Assembly: GCF_002632825.1 (NCBI RefSeq)
Contig: NZ_NJAJ01000005.1
Coordinates: 1 to 64,000 of the forward strand
Direction: 5' to 3'
Origin: Xenorhabdus stockiae
Lineage (GTDB): Bacteria > Pseudomonadota > Gammaproteobacteria > Enterobacterales > Enterobacteriaceae
DNA: 64,000 nt
Shown here: piece by piece, positions 26,996 to 37,541 of the stretch
Position numbering within the stretch: position 1 is the stretch's first letter
How the letters are laid out: every line of letters starts with the position of its first letter
Program-made: the position numbers and the translations under genes
The notes under the pieces: generated by a model
Databases searched by the model: none
The model's input: only the letters and a program-made list of their open reading frames with translations
Told to the model about the DNA's origin: nothing

Positions 26996-29641
26996 ATGGC
27001 TGTCACTCAGATTGCTGAACTGAACGAATTAGTTGCTCGCGTGAAAAAAGCTCAACGAGAATTCGCCAGCTTTTCACAGGAACAGGTTGACCAAATATTT
27101 CGTGCTGCTGCTTTTGCTGCTGCTGATGCTCGTATCCCGCTGGCGAAATTAGCTGTCTCTGAATCGGGAATGGGGGTTGTAGAAGATAAAGTAATCAAGA
27201 ACCATTTTGCTTCTGAATACATTTATAACGCCTATAAAGATGATAAAACATGTGGAATTTTATCTGAGGATGATACTTTTGGTACAATCACTATAGCGGA
27301 ACCTGTCGGTATTATTTGTGGTATTGTTCCGACAACCAACCCAACCTCAACCGCCATTTTCAAGGCGCTTATCAGCCTGAAAACCCGTAACGGTATTATT
27401 TTTTCTCCACACCCACGAGCTAAAAATGCCACAAATAAAGCAGCAGAAATCGTTTTACAAGCGGCTGTCGCTGCTGGTGCACCAAAAGACATTATCGGCT
27501 GGATAGACGAACCGTCTGTTGAGCTCTCAAATGCGTTGATGCATCACCCTGATATTAATCTCATTCTGGCAACTGGCGGCCCCGGAATGGTAAAAGCCGC
27601 CTACAGCTCAGGTAAACCCGCTATCGGCGTTGGGGCAGGTAATACCCCTGTTGTGATTGATGAATCAGCAGACATCAAGCGGGCTGTTGCATCGATTTTA
27701 ATGTCCAAAACGTTCGATAACGGTGTGATATGTGCTTCTGAACAATCTGTTATTGTGGTTGATAGTGTTTATAAACAAGTCCGTGAACGCTTTTCCAGTC
27801 ATGGAGGTTATATTCTACAGGGGAAAGAACTGAAGGCAGTTCAAACTATTATTTTGAAAAATGGCAGCCTGAATGCCGCAATTGTCGGTCAGCCAGCCAT
27901 AAAAATAGCAGAAATGGCGGGTATCAGCGTTCCCGAAAATACAAAAATTCTTATTGGTGAAGTTACAATTGTGGATGAAAAAGAACCATTCGCCCATGAA
28001 AAATTATCACCTTTATTAGCCATGTATCGGGGGAAAGATTTTGGAGATGCCGTCGGAAAAGCAGAAAAATTAGTTGAAATGGGGGGAATTGGTCACACCT
28101 CTTCACTTTATATCGACCAAGACAATCAAGCTGCCCGTATTAAATATTTCGGCGATAAAATGAAAACGGCCCGTATCTTAATTAATACTCCTGCATCTCA
28201 GGGTGGTATTGGTGACCTTTACAACTTTAAACTCTCCCCTTCCCTGACGCTCGGATGCGGCTCTTGGGGCGGAAACTCTATTTCAGAGAACGTCGGGCCA
28301 AAACATTTGATCAATACCAAAACTGTCGCGAAAAGAGCTGAAAATATGCTGTGGCATAAAATCCCTAAATCTATCTATTTCCGTCGTGGCTCATTACCAA
28401 TTGCTCTAGAAGAAGTGGCAACGGATGGTGCCAAACGAGCCTTTATCGTGACAGACGCTTTCCTATTTAATAATGGTTATGCCGATCAAGTCATCAGGGT
28501 CTTAAAATCTCATAATGTAGAAACAGAAGTATTTTTTGAAGTTGAAGCTGACCCTACTTTAAGTATTGTCCGAAAAGGTGCTGAACAGATGCGTTTGTTC
28601 AAACCAGATATCATTATTGCTCTCGGTGGTGGCTCACCTATGGATGCAGCTAAAATCATGTGGGTAATGTATGAGCATCCTGAAACTCATTTTGAAGAAT
28701 TGGCATTACGCTTTATGGATATTCGGAAACGTATCTATAAATTCCCCAAAATGGGTATAAAAGCAAAAATGGTGGCTATTACAACCACCTCGGGTACTGG
28801 CTCAGAAGTCACACCTTTTGCTGTTGTTACTGATGATATCACTGGTCAGAAATATCCATTGGCAGATTATGCACTGACACCGGATATGGCTATCGTTGAT
28901 GCTAATCTTGTCATGGATATACCCCAATCATTATGTGCTTTTGGTGGCTTAGATGCTGTCACCCATGCGTTGGAGGCTTATGTTTCTGTTTTAGCCAATG
29001 AATACTCTGATGGGCAGGCTTTACAGGCGTTAAAACTACTGAAAGATTTTCTCCCAGCCAGCTACCAGCAGGGAGCCCAGAACCCAGTGGCCCGTGAACG
29101 TGTCCATAATGCTGCAACTATCGCCGGGATCGCTTTTGCCAATGCCTTTTTAGGTGTCTGTCATTCTATGGCTCATAAACTTGGTTCTGAATTCCGTATT
29201 CCACACGGATTAGCAAACGCTTTGCTGATCTGTAATGTAATACGTTATAACGCCAATGATAATCCAACTAAACAAACTGCATTCAGTCAATATGACCGCC
29301 CTCAAGCAAGACGCCGTTACGCTGAAATTGCAGAACATTTAGGATTAAGTAAACCAGGTGACCGCACCGCTACTAAAATTGAAAAACTGCTGGCATGGTT
29401 AGAAGAATTAAAATCCCAACTTAATATTCCAGACTCAATCCGTGCGGCCGGAGTTCAGGAAAGTGATTTTCTGGCAAAAATTGATAAACTCGCAGAAGAT
29501 TCTTTTGATGATCAATGTACCGGTGCGAACCCTCGTTACCCGCTAATTACTGAGTTAAAACAATTGTTGCTGGATTCTTTCTATGGACGTAAATTTATAG
29601 AATCGCCCATATCACAGGAAGGCGCTAAAATTGAAAAATAA
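26996..29641 (+). CDS. adhE: bifunctional acetaldehyde-CoA/alcohol dehydrogenase AdhE
   Basis: The product is 881 aa, a little shorter than the E. coli enzyme. The N-terminal half is CoA-acylating aldehyde dehydrogenase with the catalytic Cys at residue 246 ('GVICASEQ'). The C-terminal half is an iron-dependent alcohol dehydrogenase with 'ALGGGSPMDAAK' and the metal-binding 'HSMAHKLGSEF' and 'PHGLANALL' histidines. It converts acetyl-CoA to ethanol and reoxidises NADH in fermentation. An AGGAG site lies 9 bp before the ATG. The long leader resembles the regulated leader of E. coli adhE. A terminator follows. Confidence 0.98.
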   Translation: MAVTQIAELNELVARVKKAQREFASFSQEQVDQIFRAAAFAAADARIPLAKLAVSESGMGVVEDKVIKNHFASEYIYNAYKDDKTCGILSEDDTFGTITIAEPVGIICGIVPTTNPTSTAIFKALISLKTRNGIIFSPHPRAKNATNKAAEIVLQAAVAAGAPKDIIGWIDEPSVELSNALMHHPDINLILATGGPGMVKAAYSSGKPAIGVGAGNTPVVIDESADIKRAVASILMSKTFDNGVICASEQSVIVVDSVYKQVRERFSSHGGYILQGKELKAVQTIILKNGSLNAAIVGQPAIKIAEMAGISVPENTKILIGEVTIVDEKEPFAHEKLSPLLAMYRGKDFGDAVGKAEKLVEMGGIGHTSSLYIDQDNQAARIKYFGDKMKTARILINTPASQGGIGDLYNFKLSPSLTLGCGSWGGNSISENVGPKHLINTKTVAKRAENMLWHKIPKSIYFRRGSLPIALEEVATDGAKRAFIVTDAFLFNNGYADQVIRVLKSHNVETEVFFEVEADPTLSIVRKGAEQMRLFKPDIIIALGGGSPMDAAKIMWVMYEHPETHFEELALRFMDIRKRIYKFPKMGIKAKMVAITTTSGTGSEVTPFAVVTDDITGQKYPLADYALTPDMAIVDANLVMDIPQSLCAFGGLDAVTHALEAYVSVLANEYSDGQALQALKLLKDFLPASYQQGAQNPVARERVHNAATIAGIAFANAFLGVCHSMAHKLGSEFRIPHGLANALLICNVIRYNANDNPTKQTAFSQYDRPQARRRYAEIAEHLGLSKPGDRTATKIEKLLAWLEELKSQLNIPDSIRAAGVQESDFLAKIDKLAEDSFDDQCTGANPRYPLITELKQLLLDSFYGRKFIESPISQEGAKIEK

Positions 29642-29668
29642 TAAGAAATAATAAACTAATGTAATCTA

Positions 29669-29700
29669 AAAGGCATCAGAGTATATCTGATGCCATTTTA
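29669..29700 (+). terminator. adhE terminator
   Basis: The stem GGCATCAGA/TCTGATGCC with a 5-nt loop is followed by ATTTTATTAATT and preceded by A-rich sequence. It lies 30 bp after the adhE stop and could also serve tdk from the other side. Confidence 0.8.
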
Positions 29701-29744
29701 TTAATTCATTTTTCTAATTTAATCGTATTACCCATACAAACGGA

Positions 29745-30350
29745 TTATATCTGTTCAGCTTTTTTGACTTTAGCTTCATGAATGACGTCATAATAGTGCC
29801 TACGGCACACTGAGACATATTTTTCGTTACCACCAATATCAACCTGTGCCCCATCATAAACAACATTCCCATCGCTGCCAAAACGCAGAACACGGCTTGC
29901 TTTTCTTCCACAATGACAGATTGTTTTCAGTTCAACTAATTTATCCGCCCAGGCAAGAAGATATTGGCTGCCTTTAAATAATTCGCCCTGAAAATCTGTT
30001 CTTAATCCATAACAGAGAACAGGAATATCATCGTAATCAACAATTTCACAAAGCTGCTCAACATGTTCTTTTGTTAAAAACTGACACTCATCAATCAAAA
30101 TACAATGAATCTTTTCTGCACCATTTTCACGTCTGATAAGCTCAGCAATATTAATGTCTGGTGAAAACTGTAAGGCATCCGCAGATAGCCCAATACGGGA
30201 ACTTACCTTCCCTTTTCCAAATCGTGTATCTATTTCTGCTGTAAAAATCAACGTCCTCATTCCTCTTTCGTTATAGTTATAGGAAGACTGTAATAATGAA
30301 GTTGATTTTCCTGCATTCATAGCAGAATAATAAAAATAAAGCTGAGCCAT
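29745..30350 (-). CDS. tdk: thymidine kinase
   Basis: The product is 201 aa from the ATG at 30350 ('[17 protein letters not shown]'), which matches the E. coli start; the longer frame to 30383 has no family support. P-loop 'SAMNAGKST', the 'LIDECQFL' Walker B-like motif, and zinc-binding cysteines ('[12 protein letters not shown]' and the C-terminal 'SVCRRHY') are present. It phosphorylates thymidine in salvage. It is convergent with adhE and divergent from hns, as in enterobacteria. Confidence 0.97.
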   Translation of the reverse strand: MAQLYFYYSAMNAGKSTSLLQSSYNYNERGMRTLIFTAEIDTRFGKGKVSSRIGLSADALQFSPDINIAELIRRENGAEKIHCILIDECQFLTKEHVEQLCEIVDYDDIPVLCYGLRTDFQGELFKGSQYLLAWADKLVELKTICHCGRKASRVLRFGSDGNVVYDGAQVDIGGNEKYVSVCRRHYYDVIHEAKVKKAEQI

Positions 30351-30994
30351 TGGCCCGTCCGTCCTCTTGTCAAATTTAATCAAGCAATATATGCCCGCAA
30401 GTTTACCACAAACTTAACTCAAGGTTATCCTTTGTTATTGACCCAATGGGATATGAAAGAAAAACGAAATGAAAGTAAAAGAAATATTTTTATGATAGTC
30501 ATCACATTTGTGCATATAAAATCAGCACGATAAGCACTTACTGGATGACAAATGAACAAAATTAATATCAGAAGTAAATATCGATTTTATATTCCACAAT
30601 TTGCATATTAATAATCAAAACGGTTTACTTTTACTCGACCCATATCGCTATAATCATAACCAGTGGATTACCCATAAAAAAAATTTCATCTCACACTTGA
30701 AAACCAATTTATTTTCAGATGAATAGTTAGCATATCTTACAGATTGACTATAAATTAGTTTTATATGTCTAAGTTAATCCTTGAGCAGCTTTGAGTAATC
30801 TACGTCTAACCGTTATCGAGAAATGATAAATCCAATAGTAGAATTAAAACACAATATATCGATTATCAAAAAAATTGCATTTTAAAAATGGATCTTTTAG
30901 CCTTAGAAAGTAAATTCACTATTGCAGAAAATAAAATAGCATTCTATTATTATCCATACATCAGCCATCATCATTATAATTTGAGACCAGGACA
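30351..30994. other. tdk-hns divergent spacer
   Basis: This 644 bp AT-rich spacer contains no gene that I can support. It should carry the hns and tdk promoters. A-tract-rich DNA upstream of hns is consistent with its autoregulation in related species, which is knowledge of the family rather than a motif I can point to. Confidence 0.5.
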
Positions 30995-31396
30995 ATGAGC
31001 GAAAATTTAAAATCCCTAAATAACATCCGTACTTTGCGCGCACAAGCAAGAGAATGTGAACTTGCTACTTTAGAAGAAATGCTGGAGAAACTGACGATTG
31101 TTGTTGAAGAACGTCGTGATGAAGAAAGCCAGGCTCGTGCTCAAATAGAAGAGCGCACACGTAAACTTCAAGAATACCGTGAAATGCTGGAAAAAGACGG
31201 TATCGAATTAAGCGATTTAGTAGACGCTTTAAGTGGTAAAGCTTCTGGTAAATCTAAGCGTGCTACTCGCCCAGCTAAATATTCATATATTGACGAAGGC
31301 GAAACTAAAACTTGGACCGGCCAAGGCCGTACTCCAGCAGTAATCAAAAAAGCAATTGAAGAAGAAGGCAAAAGTCTGGAAGATTTTCTGATCTAA
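30995..31396 (+). CDS. hns: nucleoid protein and global silencer H-NS
   Basis: The product is 133 aa. The N-terminal coiled-coil oligomerisation domain covers about 1-65. A basic linker ('[17 protein letters not shown]') follows, then the C-terminal DNA-binding domain with the 'TWTGQGRTP' AT-hook-like loop near residues 107-115. It silences AT-rich, often acquired, DNA. The T6SS island, the OppA region and the LysR region of this window are all AT-rich and are plausible targets, which is inference. A strong terminator follows. Confidence 0.98.
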   Translation: MSENLKSLNNIRTLRAQARECELATLEEMLEKLTIVVEERRDEESQARAQIEERTRKLQEYREMLEKDGIELSDLVDALSGKASGKSKRATRPAKYSYIDEGETKTWTGQGRTPAVIKKAIEEEGKSLEDFLI

Positions 31397-31419
31397 TCAG
31401 TTACTTTGTCATCTAATAA

Positions 31420-31450
31420 CAAAAATACCCTATGAAGGGTATTTTTGTTT
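31420..31450 (+). terminator. hns terminator
   Basis: The stem AAAATACCC/GGGTATTTT with loop TATGAA ends in TTTTTG. It lies about 25 bp after the hns stop. Confidence 0.9.
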
Positions 31451-31579
31451 TATGGTTAATAAACCTGACTAAGTTAATTATGGGCTGATGTACGAACACA
31501 ACCGATTATATGCTCCTTTGCATTCTCGGTGTGAAAAAAACAATTTAACATTAACTTAGTTTTTTATTAACATAGAATT

Positions 31580-31605
31580 AAAAAAGGAGCTAATAGCTCC
31601 TTTTC
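31580..31605 (-). terminator. terminator of the galU-ugd-epimerase operon
   Basis: The stem AAAAGGAGCT/AGCTCCTTTT with a short loop is A-rich on one side and T-rich on the other, so it can act in both directions. It lies just past the epimerase stop at 31623 on the minus strand and also faces hns. Confidence 0.82.
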
Positions 31606-31622
31606 TTATTATTAAACTAATG

Positions 31623-32633
31623 TTAAGACATCTGATAAAAATTCAGATACCAATCAACAAATTGTTTCACACCCTCTCTTATTGGTGTATTAGGAGAAAA
31701 ACCAATTTTCTCGTACAGCGCCCTAGAGTCCGCACAAGTAGACAGCACATCGCCATCCTGAATTTCCATAAAGTTTTTCGCTGCTTTTATCCCTAATGAA
31801 GCTTCAATAGCTTCAATAAAATCAACCAATTTTGTTGGCTGGCCATTACCAATATTATAAATACGATATGGCGCTGAGCTAGCAGAGACTTGACCAGTTT
31901 CAACTGACCAATCTTTATTAGGTTCGGGAATAATAGCCTGTAATCTGATTATAGACTCGACAATATCATCAATATATGTGAAATCCCTTACCATATCTCC
32001 ATGGTTATAAACATCAATAGGCCGCTCCTCTAACATCGCTTTAGTAAACTTGAATAAAGCCATATCAGGGCGTCCCCACGGACCATATACCGTAAAGAAA
32101 CGTAAACCTGTGGTTGGTAATTTATAAAGATGTGAATAACTGTGAGACATTAATTCATCAGCTTTTTTAGTCGCTGCGTATAAAGAGACCGGATGATCAA
32201 CCGAATCATCAGTAGAAAATGGTTGTTTTTTATTTAACCCATATACTGAGCTTGAAGATGCATATAATAAATGTTCAATATTGTTGTGACGACACCCTTC
32301 AAGAATATTCATGTGACCAACAATATTGGCATCAATATATGCCATTGGGTTCTGTATTGAATAACGAACACCTGGTTGAGCCCCTAAATGGATAACTCTC
32401 TGAAATTGGTGCTTAGTAAACAATTCAGCGATCCCGACTCTATCAGCTAAATCTAGTTTTTCAAATTTAAAACCGGGATGAGGGAGTAATAAATTTAATC
32501 TTGCCTGCTTCAAATTAACATCATAATAATCATTGATGTTATCAATGCCGACAACGTCATATCCCATATTCAATAACCGCTGGCTTACATGAAAACCAAT
32601 AAAACCAGCGGAACCTGTTACTAAAAATTTCAT
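31623..32633 (-). CDS. UDP-glucuronate 4-epimerase-like NAD-dependent epimerase
   Basis: The product is 336 aa from the ATG at 32633 ('MKFLVTGSAGFIGFHVSQ'); a TTG at 32645 would add four residues. It has the Rossmann glycine motif GSAGFIG, 'YASSSSVYG', the catalytic Tyr-x3-Lys in 'LYAATKKADE', and 'GLRFFTVYGPWGRPDMA', which is typical of UDP-GlcA 4-epimerases (Uge/WbpP/CapI group) rather than GalE. It would turn UDP-glucuronate into UDP-galacturonate for surface polysaccharide. It directly follows ugd, which makes its substrate. Confidence 0.88.
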   Translation of the reverse strand: MKFLVTGSAGFIGFHVSQRLLNMGYDVVGIDNINDYYDVNLKQARLNLLLPHPGFKFEKLDLADRVGIAELFTKHQFQRVIHLGAQPGVRYSIQNPMAYIDANIVGHMNILEGCRHNNIEHLLYASSSSVYGLNKKQPFSTDDSVDHPVSLYAATKKADELMSHSYSHLYKLPTTGLRFFTVYGPWGRPDMALFKFTKAMLEERPIDVYNHGDMVRDFTYIDDIVESIIRLQAIIPEPNKDWSVETGQVSASSAPYRIYNIGNGQPTKLVDFIEAIEASLGIKAAKNFMEIQDGDVLSTCADSRALYEKIGFSPNTPIREGVKQFVDWYLNFYQMS

Positions 32634-32641
32634 ATCACAAC

Positions 32642-33985
32642 TCAAATAACTGGATTGATAGAGTCACCACGGCCAATGCCATAATATGTGAACCCTCTGG
32701 CTTGCAAGCGCTCCGGATCATAAAGATTACGCCCATCAAAAATAACCGGAGTGTTAAGCGAGTCTTTTATAAGATCAAAATCAGGTGCTCTAAAGTTTTG
32801 CCACTCCGTGCAAATAATAAGAGCATCAGCACCTTTTAAGGCTGCTTCTTTTGTTCCCATCAGAGCAAGATCATCGCGCTGCCCATAAATACGCTGAGTT
32901 TCCTGCATTGCTTCCGGATCATAAGCCTGTATTTTAGCACCACTTTCCCATAAGGTTTCCATCAATACCCGGCTTGATGCTTCTCGCATATCATCGGTAT
33001 TAGGTTTAAATGATAGTCCCCATATGGCAAATGTTTTACCAGATAAATCGGTCCCAAAATGATGTTTAACGAAAGAAGGAAGTTTTCTTTTTTGTTTTTC
33101 GTTAACCAACTCAACTGCCTGTAAAATCTTTGGTGTATAGCCAATCTGCTCCGAAGTACGAATTAGTGCCTGAACATCTTTTGGAAAACATGAACCACCG
33201 TATCCACAACCCGGATAAATAAAATGATATCCAATACGTGAATCAGAACCAATCCCCTGACGTACATGTTCAATATCAGCGCCCAGCATTTCTGCCAGAT
33301 TAGCAATTTCATTCATAAAGCTAATTTTGGTAGCTAACATGCAATTAGCAGCATATTTTGTCAGCTCTGCACTGCGGATATCCATAACTATCATGCGGTC
33401 ATGGTTACGATTGAACGGCTCATACAGCTCTCTCATAACTTCAACCACACCATCGTCATCACAGCCAATGATAATGCGCTCAGGACGCATGCAATCAGCA
33501 ACTGCAGCCCCCTCTTTCAAAAACTCAGGATTGGATACGACATGATATGGAATACCCATCCCACGTTCAGCTAAAACTGCCTGCATCACAGCTTTGACTT
33601 TATCCGCAGTGCCTACAGGGACAGTAGATTTATCAACCACCACTTTATGACTATCCATATTTTCTGCGATGGTACGGGCTACGGCAGTGACATATTGCAG
33701 ATCTGCCGAGCCATCTTCATCGGGAGGTGTTCCGACAGCGATAAACTGTAATTTGCCATGTGCTACACCAGCTTTGGCATCTGTCGTAAAACTCAGACGC
33801 CCTTGTGCATAGTTTTTCTTAACCAGAGGTTCCAACCCCGGCTCAAAAATAGGGATCTGCCCATTTTTCAGGTTTTCAACTTTTTTTGCATCAACATCAA
33901 CACAAAGTACGTCGTGCCCTACCTCAGCAAACACAGTTGCCTGGACTAAGCCAACGTAGCCAATACCAAATACAGTTACTTTCAT
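32642..33985 (-). CDS. ugd: UDP-glucose 6-dehydrogenase
   Basis: The product is 447 aa, the long Ugd/TuaD type rather than the 388-aa E. coli form. It has the N-terminal NAD motif 'GIGYVGL', the catalytic Cys near residue 260 in '[10 protein letters not shown]', and the second Rossmann-like domain after '[15 protein letters not shown]'. It oxidises UDP-glucose to UDP-glucuronate. It starts 24 bp after galU, which makes UDP-glucose, and is followed by the epimerase, giving a three-step pathway in one operon. Confidence 0.96.
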   Translation of the reverse strand: MKVTVFGIGYVGLVQATVFAEVGHDVLCVDVDAKKVENLKNGQIPIFEPGLEPLVKKNYAQGRLSFTTDAKAGVAHGKLQFIAVGTPPDEDGSADLQYVTAVARTIAENMDSHKVVVDKSTVPVGTADKVKAVMQAVLAERGMGIPYHVVSNPEFLKEGAAVADCMRPERIIIGCDDDGVVEVMRELYEPFNRNHDRMIVMDIRSAELTKYAANCMLATKISFMNEIANLAEMLGADIEHVRQGIGSDSRIGYHFIYPGCGYGGSCFPKDVQALIRTSEQIGYTPKILQAVELVNEKQKRKLPSFVKHHFGTDLSGKTFAIWGLSFKPNTDDMREASSRVLMETLWESGAKIQAYDPEAMQETQRIYGQRDDLALMGTKEAALKGADALIICTEWQNFRAPDFDLIKDSLNTPVIFDGRNLYDPERLQARGFTYYGIGRGDSINPVI

Positions 33986-34009
33986 CTCACATCCTAAATT
34001 ACCAATAGA

Positions 34010-34927
34010 TTATTTTTCAATCTGATCCTGCAAAGTCATAATCCAGTCTTTAAATGATTCTCCCAATTGCTTATGCTTCATTCCATATTCAACAAACGCC
34101 TGCATATAACCCAGTTTATTACCACAATCATGGCTACGGCCTTTTAAGTGATATGCTTCAACCGGTTCTTTTTCCATCAACATAGCAATAGCATCAGTAA
34201 GCTGGATTTCATCCCCTGCACCCGGCGCAGTTTTTGCTAATAGCGGCCAGATTTTTTCAGATAGTACGTAACGACCTACAATAGAAAGATTCGATGGTGC
34301 CTCTTCAGGTTTAGGTTTTTCAACAACACGGGCAATCGGCTTACTGTCACCAGGTTGTAAATTTTCCCCAAAACAGTCAACAATACCATAGTCAGAAACG
34401 CTTTCATAAGGAACTGGCTCGACTAGTATCTGACTCGCACCATTCTCATTAAAACGTGACAACATTTCGCTCAGGTTGTATTTCGATAAATCTGTGCTGT
34501 ACTCATCCAAAATAACATCAGGAAGAATAACGGCAAACGGTTCATCCCCAATCAGTGGCTTAGCGCATAACACTGCATGCCCCAACCCTTTTGCAATCCC
34601 CTGACGGGTTTGCATGATTGTCACGTGGTTTGGACAAATAGACTGAACTTCTTCTAATAACTGACGCTTAACCCTTCTTTCCAGAATCGCTTCCAATTCA
34701 AAACTGGTATCAAAATGATTTTCTATCGAATTTTTGGATGAGTGTGTAACCAGAATGATCTCGTTAATTCCTGCTTTAATACATTCATTAACAACATATT
34801 GAATCAGTGGCTTATCAACCAGAGGCAGCATTTCCTTAGGGATAGCTTTGGTAGCTGGTAACATCCTAGTCCCCAAGCCGGCAACAGGGATCACAGCTTT
34901 TTTTACTTTTTTATTTATGACTAACAT
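34010..34927 (-). CDS. galU: UTP-glucose-1-phosphate uridylyltransferase GalU
   Basis: The product is 305 aa, close to E. coli GalU throughout. The nucleotidyl-transferase motif '[19 protein letters not shown]' lies at about 17-35, and '[12 protein letters not shown]' with '[16 protein letters not shown]' are also present. It makes UDP-glucose for LPS, capsule and sugar metabolism. Here it heads an operon with ugd and a UDP-GlcA epimerase, unlike the E. coli locus where galU stands next to hns without these genes. Confidence 0.97.
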   Translation of the reverse strand: MLVINKKVKKAVIPVAGLGTRMLPATKAIPKEMLPLVDKPLIQYVVNECIKAGINEIILVTHSSKNSIENHFDTSFELEAILERRVKRQLLEEVQSICPNHVTIMQTRQGIAKGLGHAVLCAKPLIGDEPFAVILPDVILDEYSTDLSKYNLSEMLSRFNENGASQILVEPVPYESVSDYGIVDCFGENLQPGDSKPIARVVEKPKPEEAPSNLSIVGRYVLSEKIWPLLAKTAPGAGDEIQLTDAIAMLMEKEPVEAYHLKGRSHDCGNKLGYMQAFVEYGMKHKQLGESFKDWIMTLQDQIEK

Positions 34928-35383
34928 TACATAATCTCCTGTGGCTACGTTATGACTGAAAAACTCCTTTTACAGCATAAACGATAGCCCAAACTCTTTA
35001 AAAAATCGTATGTGTGAAAAATTGAATATGTGAAAAGAATCACATACTAAAAAATGCGCGCAAGAGTATATCAGCTAACTTAACCAGATATACAGTTAAT
35101 GGAAGTTTAATTATATTTTTTATATGGCAATACATAACATTACCGTAGCAAATATACATATAAGATACATATATCTAACAAGTGTCCGTTTTATTATAGC
35201 GAAAATGGGCATAAGAGATGCCTCGATAATATAGACAGCTATGGCTCGTTGCACTCTGGGCAAACATTGCGACCAAGCTCTGTATTCAGGTATTATCAGA
35301 TAGATTATTACTAGTTATATTCCTACATACCCTTACAGTATTGTTCATGTAAACAACAAGTTTTTTAATTCACCGGAGTGATT
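34928..35383. other. galU-ychJ divergent spacer
   Basis: This AT-rich spacer contains no gene that I can support; rssA and rssB, which lie near here in E. coli, are absent. It should hold the galU and ychJ promoters. A GC-richer patch at 35219-35290 has no coding frame and no repeat partner that I could find. Confidence 0.5.
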
Positions 35384-35845
35384 TTGACAACAATATGCCC
35401 CTGCGGTAGCAGCTTATCTTTCGCACACTGCTGCAGCCCCTATCTTGATAACCATCGCCCTGCCCCAAATGCTGAATCTCTGATGCGTTCCAGATATAGC
35501 GCTTATGTAACAAAAAATATTGATTATCTTATTGCAACCTGGCATCCCGACTGTAAAGCCGAAACCTGGCGCTCAGAAATAGAACAAAGCTTTGTCGGTG
35601 TCGAGTGGATGGGGTTAAATGTGATCAGCGCAGATAAAGGTCTACATAATGACGAAGCCTATGTCGAATTTTCAGCTTGCTTTATTGAACAGGCAAAGCA
35701 AGATAGACAACTGATACATGAGCGCTCCCGTTTTTTGCGCATTGAACAACATTGGTTCTATATTGATGGTATTCGCCCTCAAACTGGACGCAATGACCCG
35801 TGCCCATGTGGTTCAGGAAAGAAATATAAAAAATGCTGTAGTTAA
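35384..35845 (+). CDS. ychJ: YchJ (UPF0225) protein with two SEC-C motifs
   Basis: The product is 153 aa. I place the start at TTG 35384 because GGAG at 35375-35378 is 5 bp upstream of it; the GTG at 35378 begins inside that site. The resulting 'MTTICPCGS' aligns with the E. coli start. Cysteine-rich SEC-C zinc motifs lie at both ends ('[13 protein letters not shown]' and '[13 protein letters not shown]'), with an NTF2-like core between ('[11 protein letters not shown]', 'YLIATWHP'). Function is not established; SEC-C motifs suggest nucleic-acid or ribosome/translocon contact. Confidence 0.92.
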   Translation: MTTICPCGSSLSFAHCCSPYLDNHRPAPNAESLMRSRYSAYVTKNIDYLIATWHPDCKAETWRSEIEQSFVGVEWMGLNVISADKGLHNDEAYVEFSACFIEQAKQDRQLIHERSRFLRIEQHWFYIDGIRPQTGRNDPCPCGSGKKYKKCCS

Positions 35846-35904
35846 AAACTATAAATTTCAAACAAAATCATTCACACAGTAAAAAATTTGAGGTTACATT
35901 ATTC

Positions 35905-36753
35905 ATGCAAAACGCAATCATACAAAAAAAAATCTTGCGTACTATTTGTCCTGATTCCAAAGGATTAATCGCGAAAATCACCAATATTTGTTATAAGCAT
36001 CAATTAAATATTGTTCAGAATAGTGAATTTGTTGACCACCTAACTGGCCGTTTTTTCATGCGTACAGAGCTGGAAGGTATCTTCAATGATGAAACATTTC
36101 TGACTGACCTAGATGATGCCCTTCCTGCCGGATCGAACCGTGAATTAAATACAGCAGGCCGACGCCGCATTGTTATCATGGTAACAAAAGAAGCTCACTG
36201 TATTGGTGATATATTAGTAAAAAGCGCTTACGAAGGTTTGGATGTGGAGATAGCCGCAGTTATCGGTAACCACACCACTCTGCAATCATTAGTTGAGCAG
36301 TTTGGTATTCCATTCCATCATATCAGTCATGAAGGTTTAAGCCGGGAACAACATGACGAAGCGCTAATGGCTCAGATTGATCAATATAATCCCGATTATG
36401 TTGTACTTGCTAAGTATATGCGCGTTTTAACACCTGCATTTGTTCAGCATTACCCGAATCAAATTATTAATATCCATCACTCATTCCTGCCTGCATTCAT
36501 TGGAGCCCGTCCTTACCATCAAGCCTATGAACGTGGAGTTAAAATCATTGGCGCTACTGCACATTACGTCAATGATAATCTGGATGAAGGCCCTATCATC
36601 ACTCAGGATGTAATTAATGTGGATCACGGTTATACGGCTGAGGACATGATGCGGGCAGGACGAGATGTTGAGAAAAATGTGCTGAGTAAAGCACTACACT
36701 CTGTTCTTTCTCAGCGAGTATTTGTCTATGGCAATCGCACTGTGATCTTATAA
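35905..36753 (+). CDS. purU: formyltetrahydrofolate deformylase
   Basis: The product is 282 aa. The N-terminal ACT domain (about 8-85) starts 'ILRTICPDSKGLIAKI'. The C-terminal formyl-transferase domain carries 'INIHHSFLPAFIGARPYHQA' and the catalytic Asp region 'DEGPIITQDVINVDH'. It hydrolyses 10-formyl-THF to formate and THF, supplying formate for purine synthesis and balancing one-carbon pools. It lies between ychJ and tRNA-Tyr as in E. coli. Confidence 0.97.
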   Translation: MQNAIIQKKILRTICPDSKGLIAKITNICYKHQLNIVQNSEFVDHLTGRFFMRTELEGIFNDETFLTDLDDALPAGSNRELNTAGRRRIVIMVTKEAHCIGDILVKSAYEGLDVEIAAVIGNHTTLQSLVEQFGIPFHHISHEGLSREQHDEALMAQIDQYNPDYVVLAKYMRVLTPAFVQHYPNQIINIHHSFLPAFIGARPYHQAYERGVKIIGATAHYVNDNLDEGPIITQDVINVDHGYTAEDMMRAGRDVEKNVLSKALHSVLSQRVFVYGNRTVIL

Positions 36754-36818
36754 TGGAATGAAATTTGTTCTCAGGGATTAAATAACCAGCACTTGATAGC
36801 TGATTTTTAAATATTTAC

Positions 36819-36846
36819 TTTACAGCGGCGGTTCATTTGATATGAT
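36819..36846 (+). promoter_or_regulatory. tRNA-Tyr promoter
   Basis: -35 TTTACA (36819-36824), 16-bp spacer, -10 TATGAT (36841-36846), followed by a GC-rich discriminator. Hexamers, spacer length and much of the spacer sequence match the E. coli tyrT promoter as I remember it. The GC-rich discriminator predicts stringent control. Confidence 0.85.
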
Positions 36847-36884
36847 TCCGTCCGCTGACAACAACAGCGTACAATTCAAAATCT

Positions 36885-36969
<85 letters not shown>

Positions 36970-37440
36970 TCTAATGATAGAATCTTAATTTACCAATAAA
37001 TAGAAAGCCTAATTAATTCCCAGAGGGAAGGATGAGAATCTTCGACCAAGGTTCGAATTGAGCGTAGCGAAATAACAGCACTCAGCGCACTGATCCATAG
37101 AGTGAGGAAGCTCAGTCATAAATCATTCTTCCTCAACACCATCCAGATAATCCGTTTATTAGCTATCACATTACTCAAGTAAAATTGCTTCCTGCTTCAA
37201 TAAAGAGCAATTTTCACGAGTTTCGTTAGGGAATATATTGAAATTATTTGGCTATATTCAGATAAGCGCAATGAAATCACGATATGTGCGACATTCTGAG
37301 CTGCGAGATAAAAAAATGTAAGGTGAGTATAAATCGTAGTAGCGCGTCATCCTTCCCCCACCATATTCAAAATTATATTCCATTATTTGCATTTACTGTC
37401 AAAGCTAACAGATATATTGCTTGGGGGAAGAACCATCTAA
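36970..37440 (+). repeat. tRNA-Tyr 3'-half fragments downstream of the tRNA gene
   Basis: An exact 15-bp copy of the tRNA 3' end (36952-36966) recurs at 37349-37363. An 11-bp T-loop copy (36943-36953) recurs at 37048-37058. An inverted 11-bp relation joins 37025-37035 to 37347-37357. There is no protein gene in the stretch. This resembles the tyrT-tyrV/rtT region of E. coli, where repeats carry the last bases of tRNA-Tyr. A lost second tRNA or an old integration scar are alternatives. Confidence 0.6.
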
Positions 37441-37530
37441 TTTACTCAATGAGTAAATGAATATTGTAAAATTGGTGTGCTCACAGAACACCAATAGCGG
37501 AGCTCTGGAGGATCTGCAATTCGCTCCGCT
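37441..37530 (-). terminator. three inverted repeats after the LysR-type gene, including its probable terminator
   Basis: The hairpin ATTGGTGT/ACACCAAT (37471-37478 with 37488-37495) is followed on the minus strand by TTTTAC, which fits a terminator. A second hairpin AGCGGAGC/GCTCCGCT (37496-37503 with 37523-37530) abuts it, and a perfect 17-bp palindrome lies at 37441-37457. Confidence 0.65.
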
Positions 37531-37541
37531 TATGCAATCGG

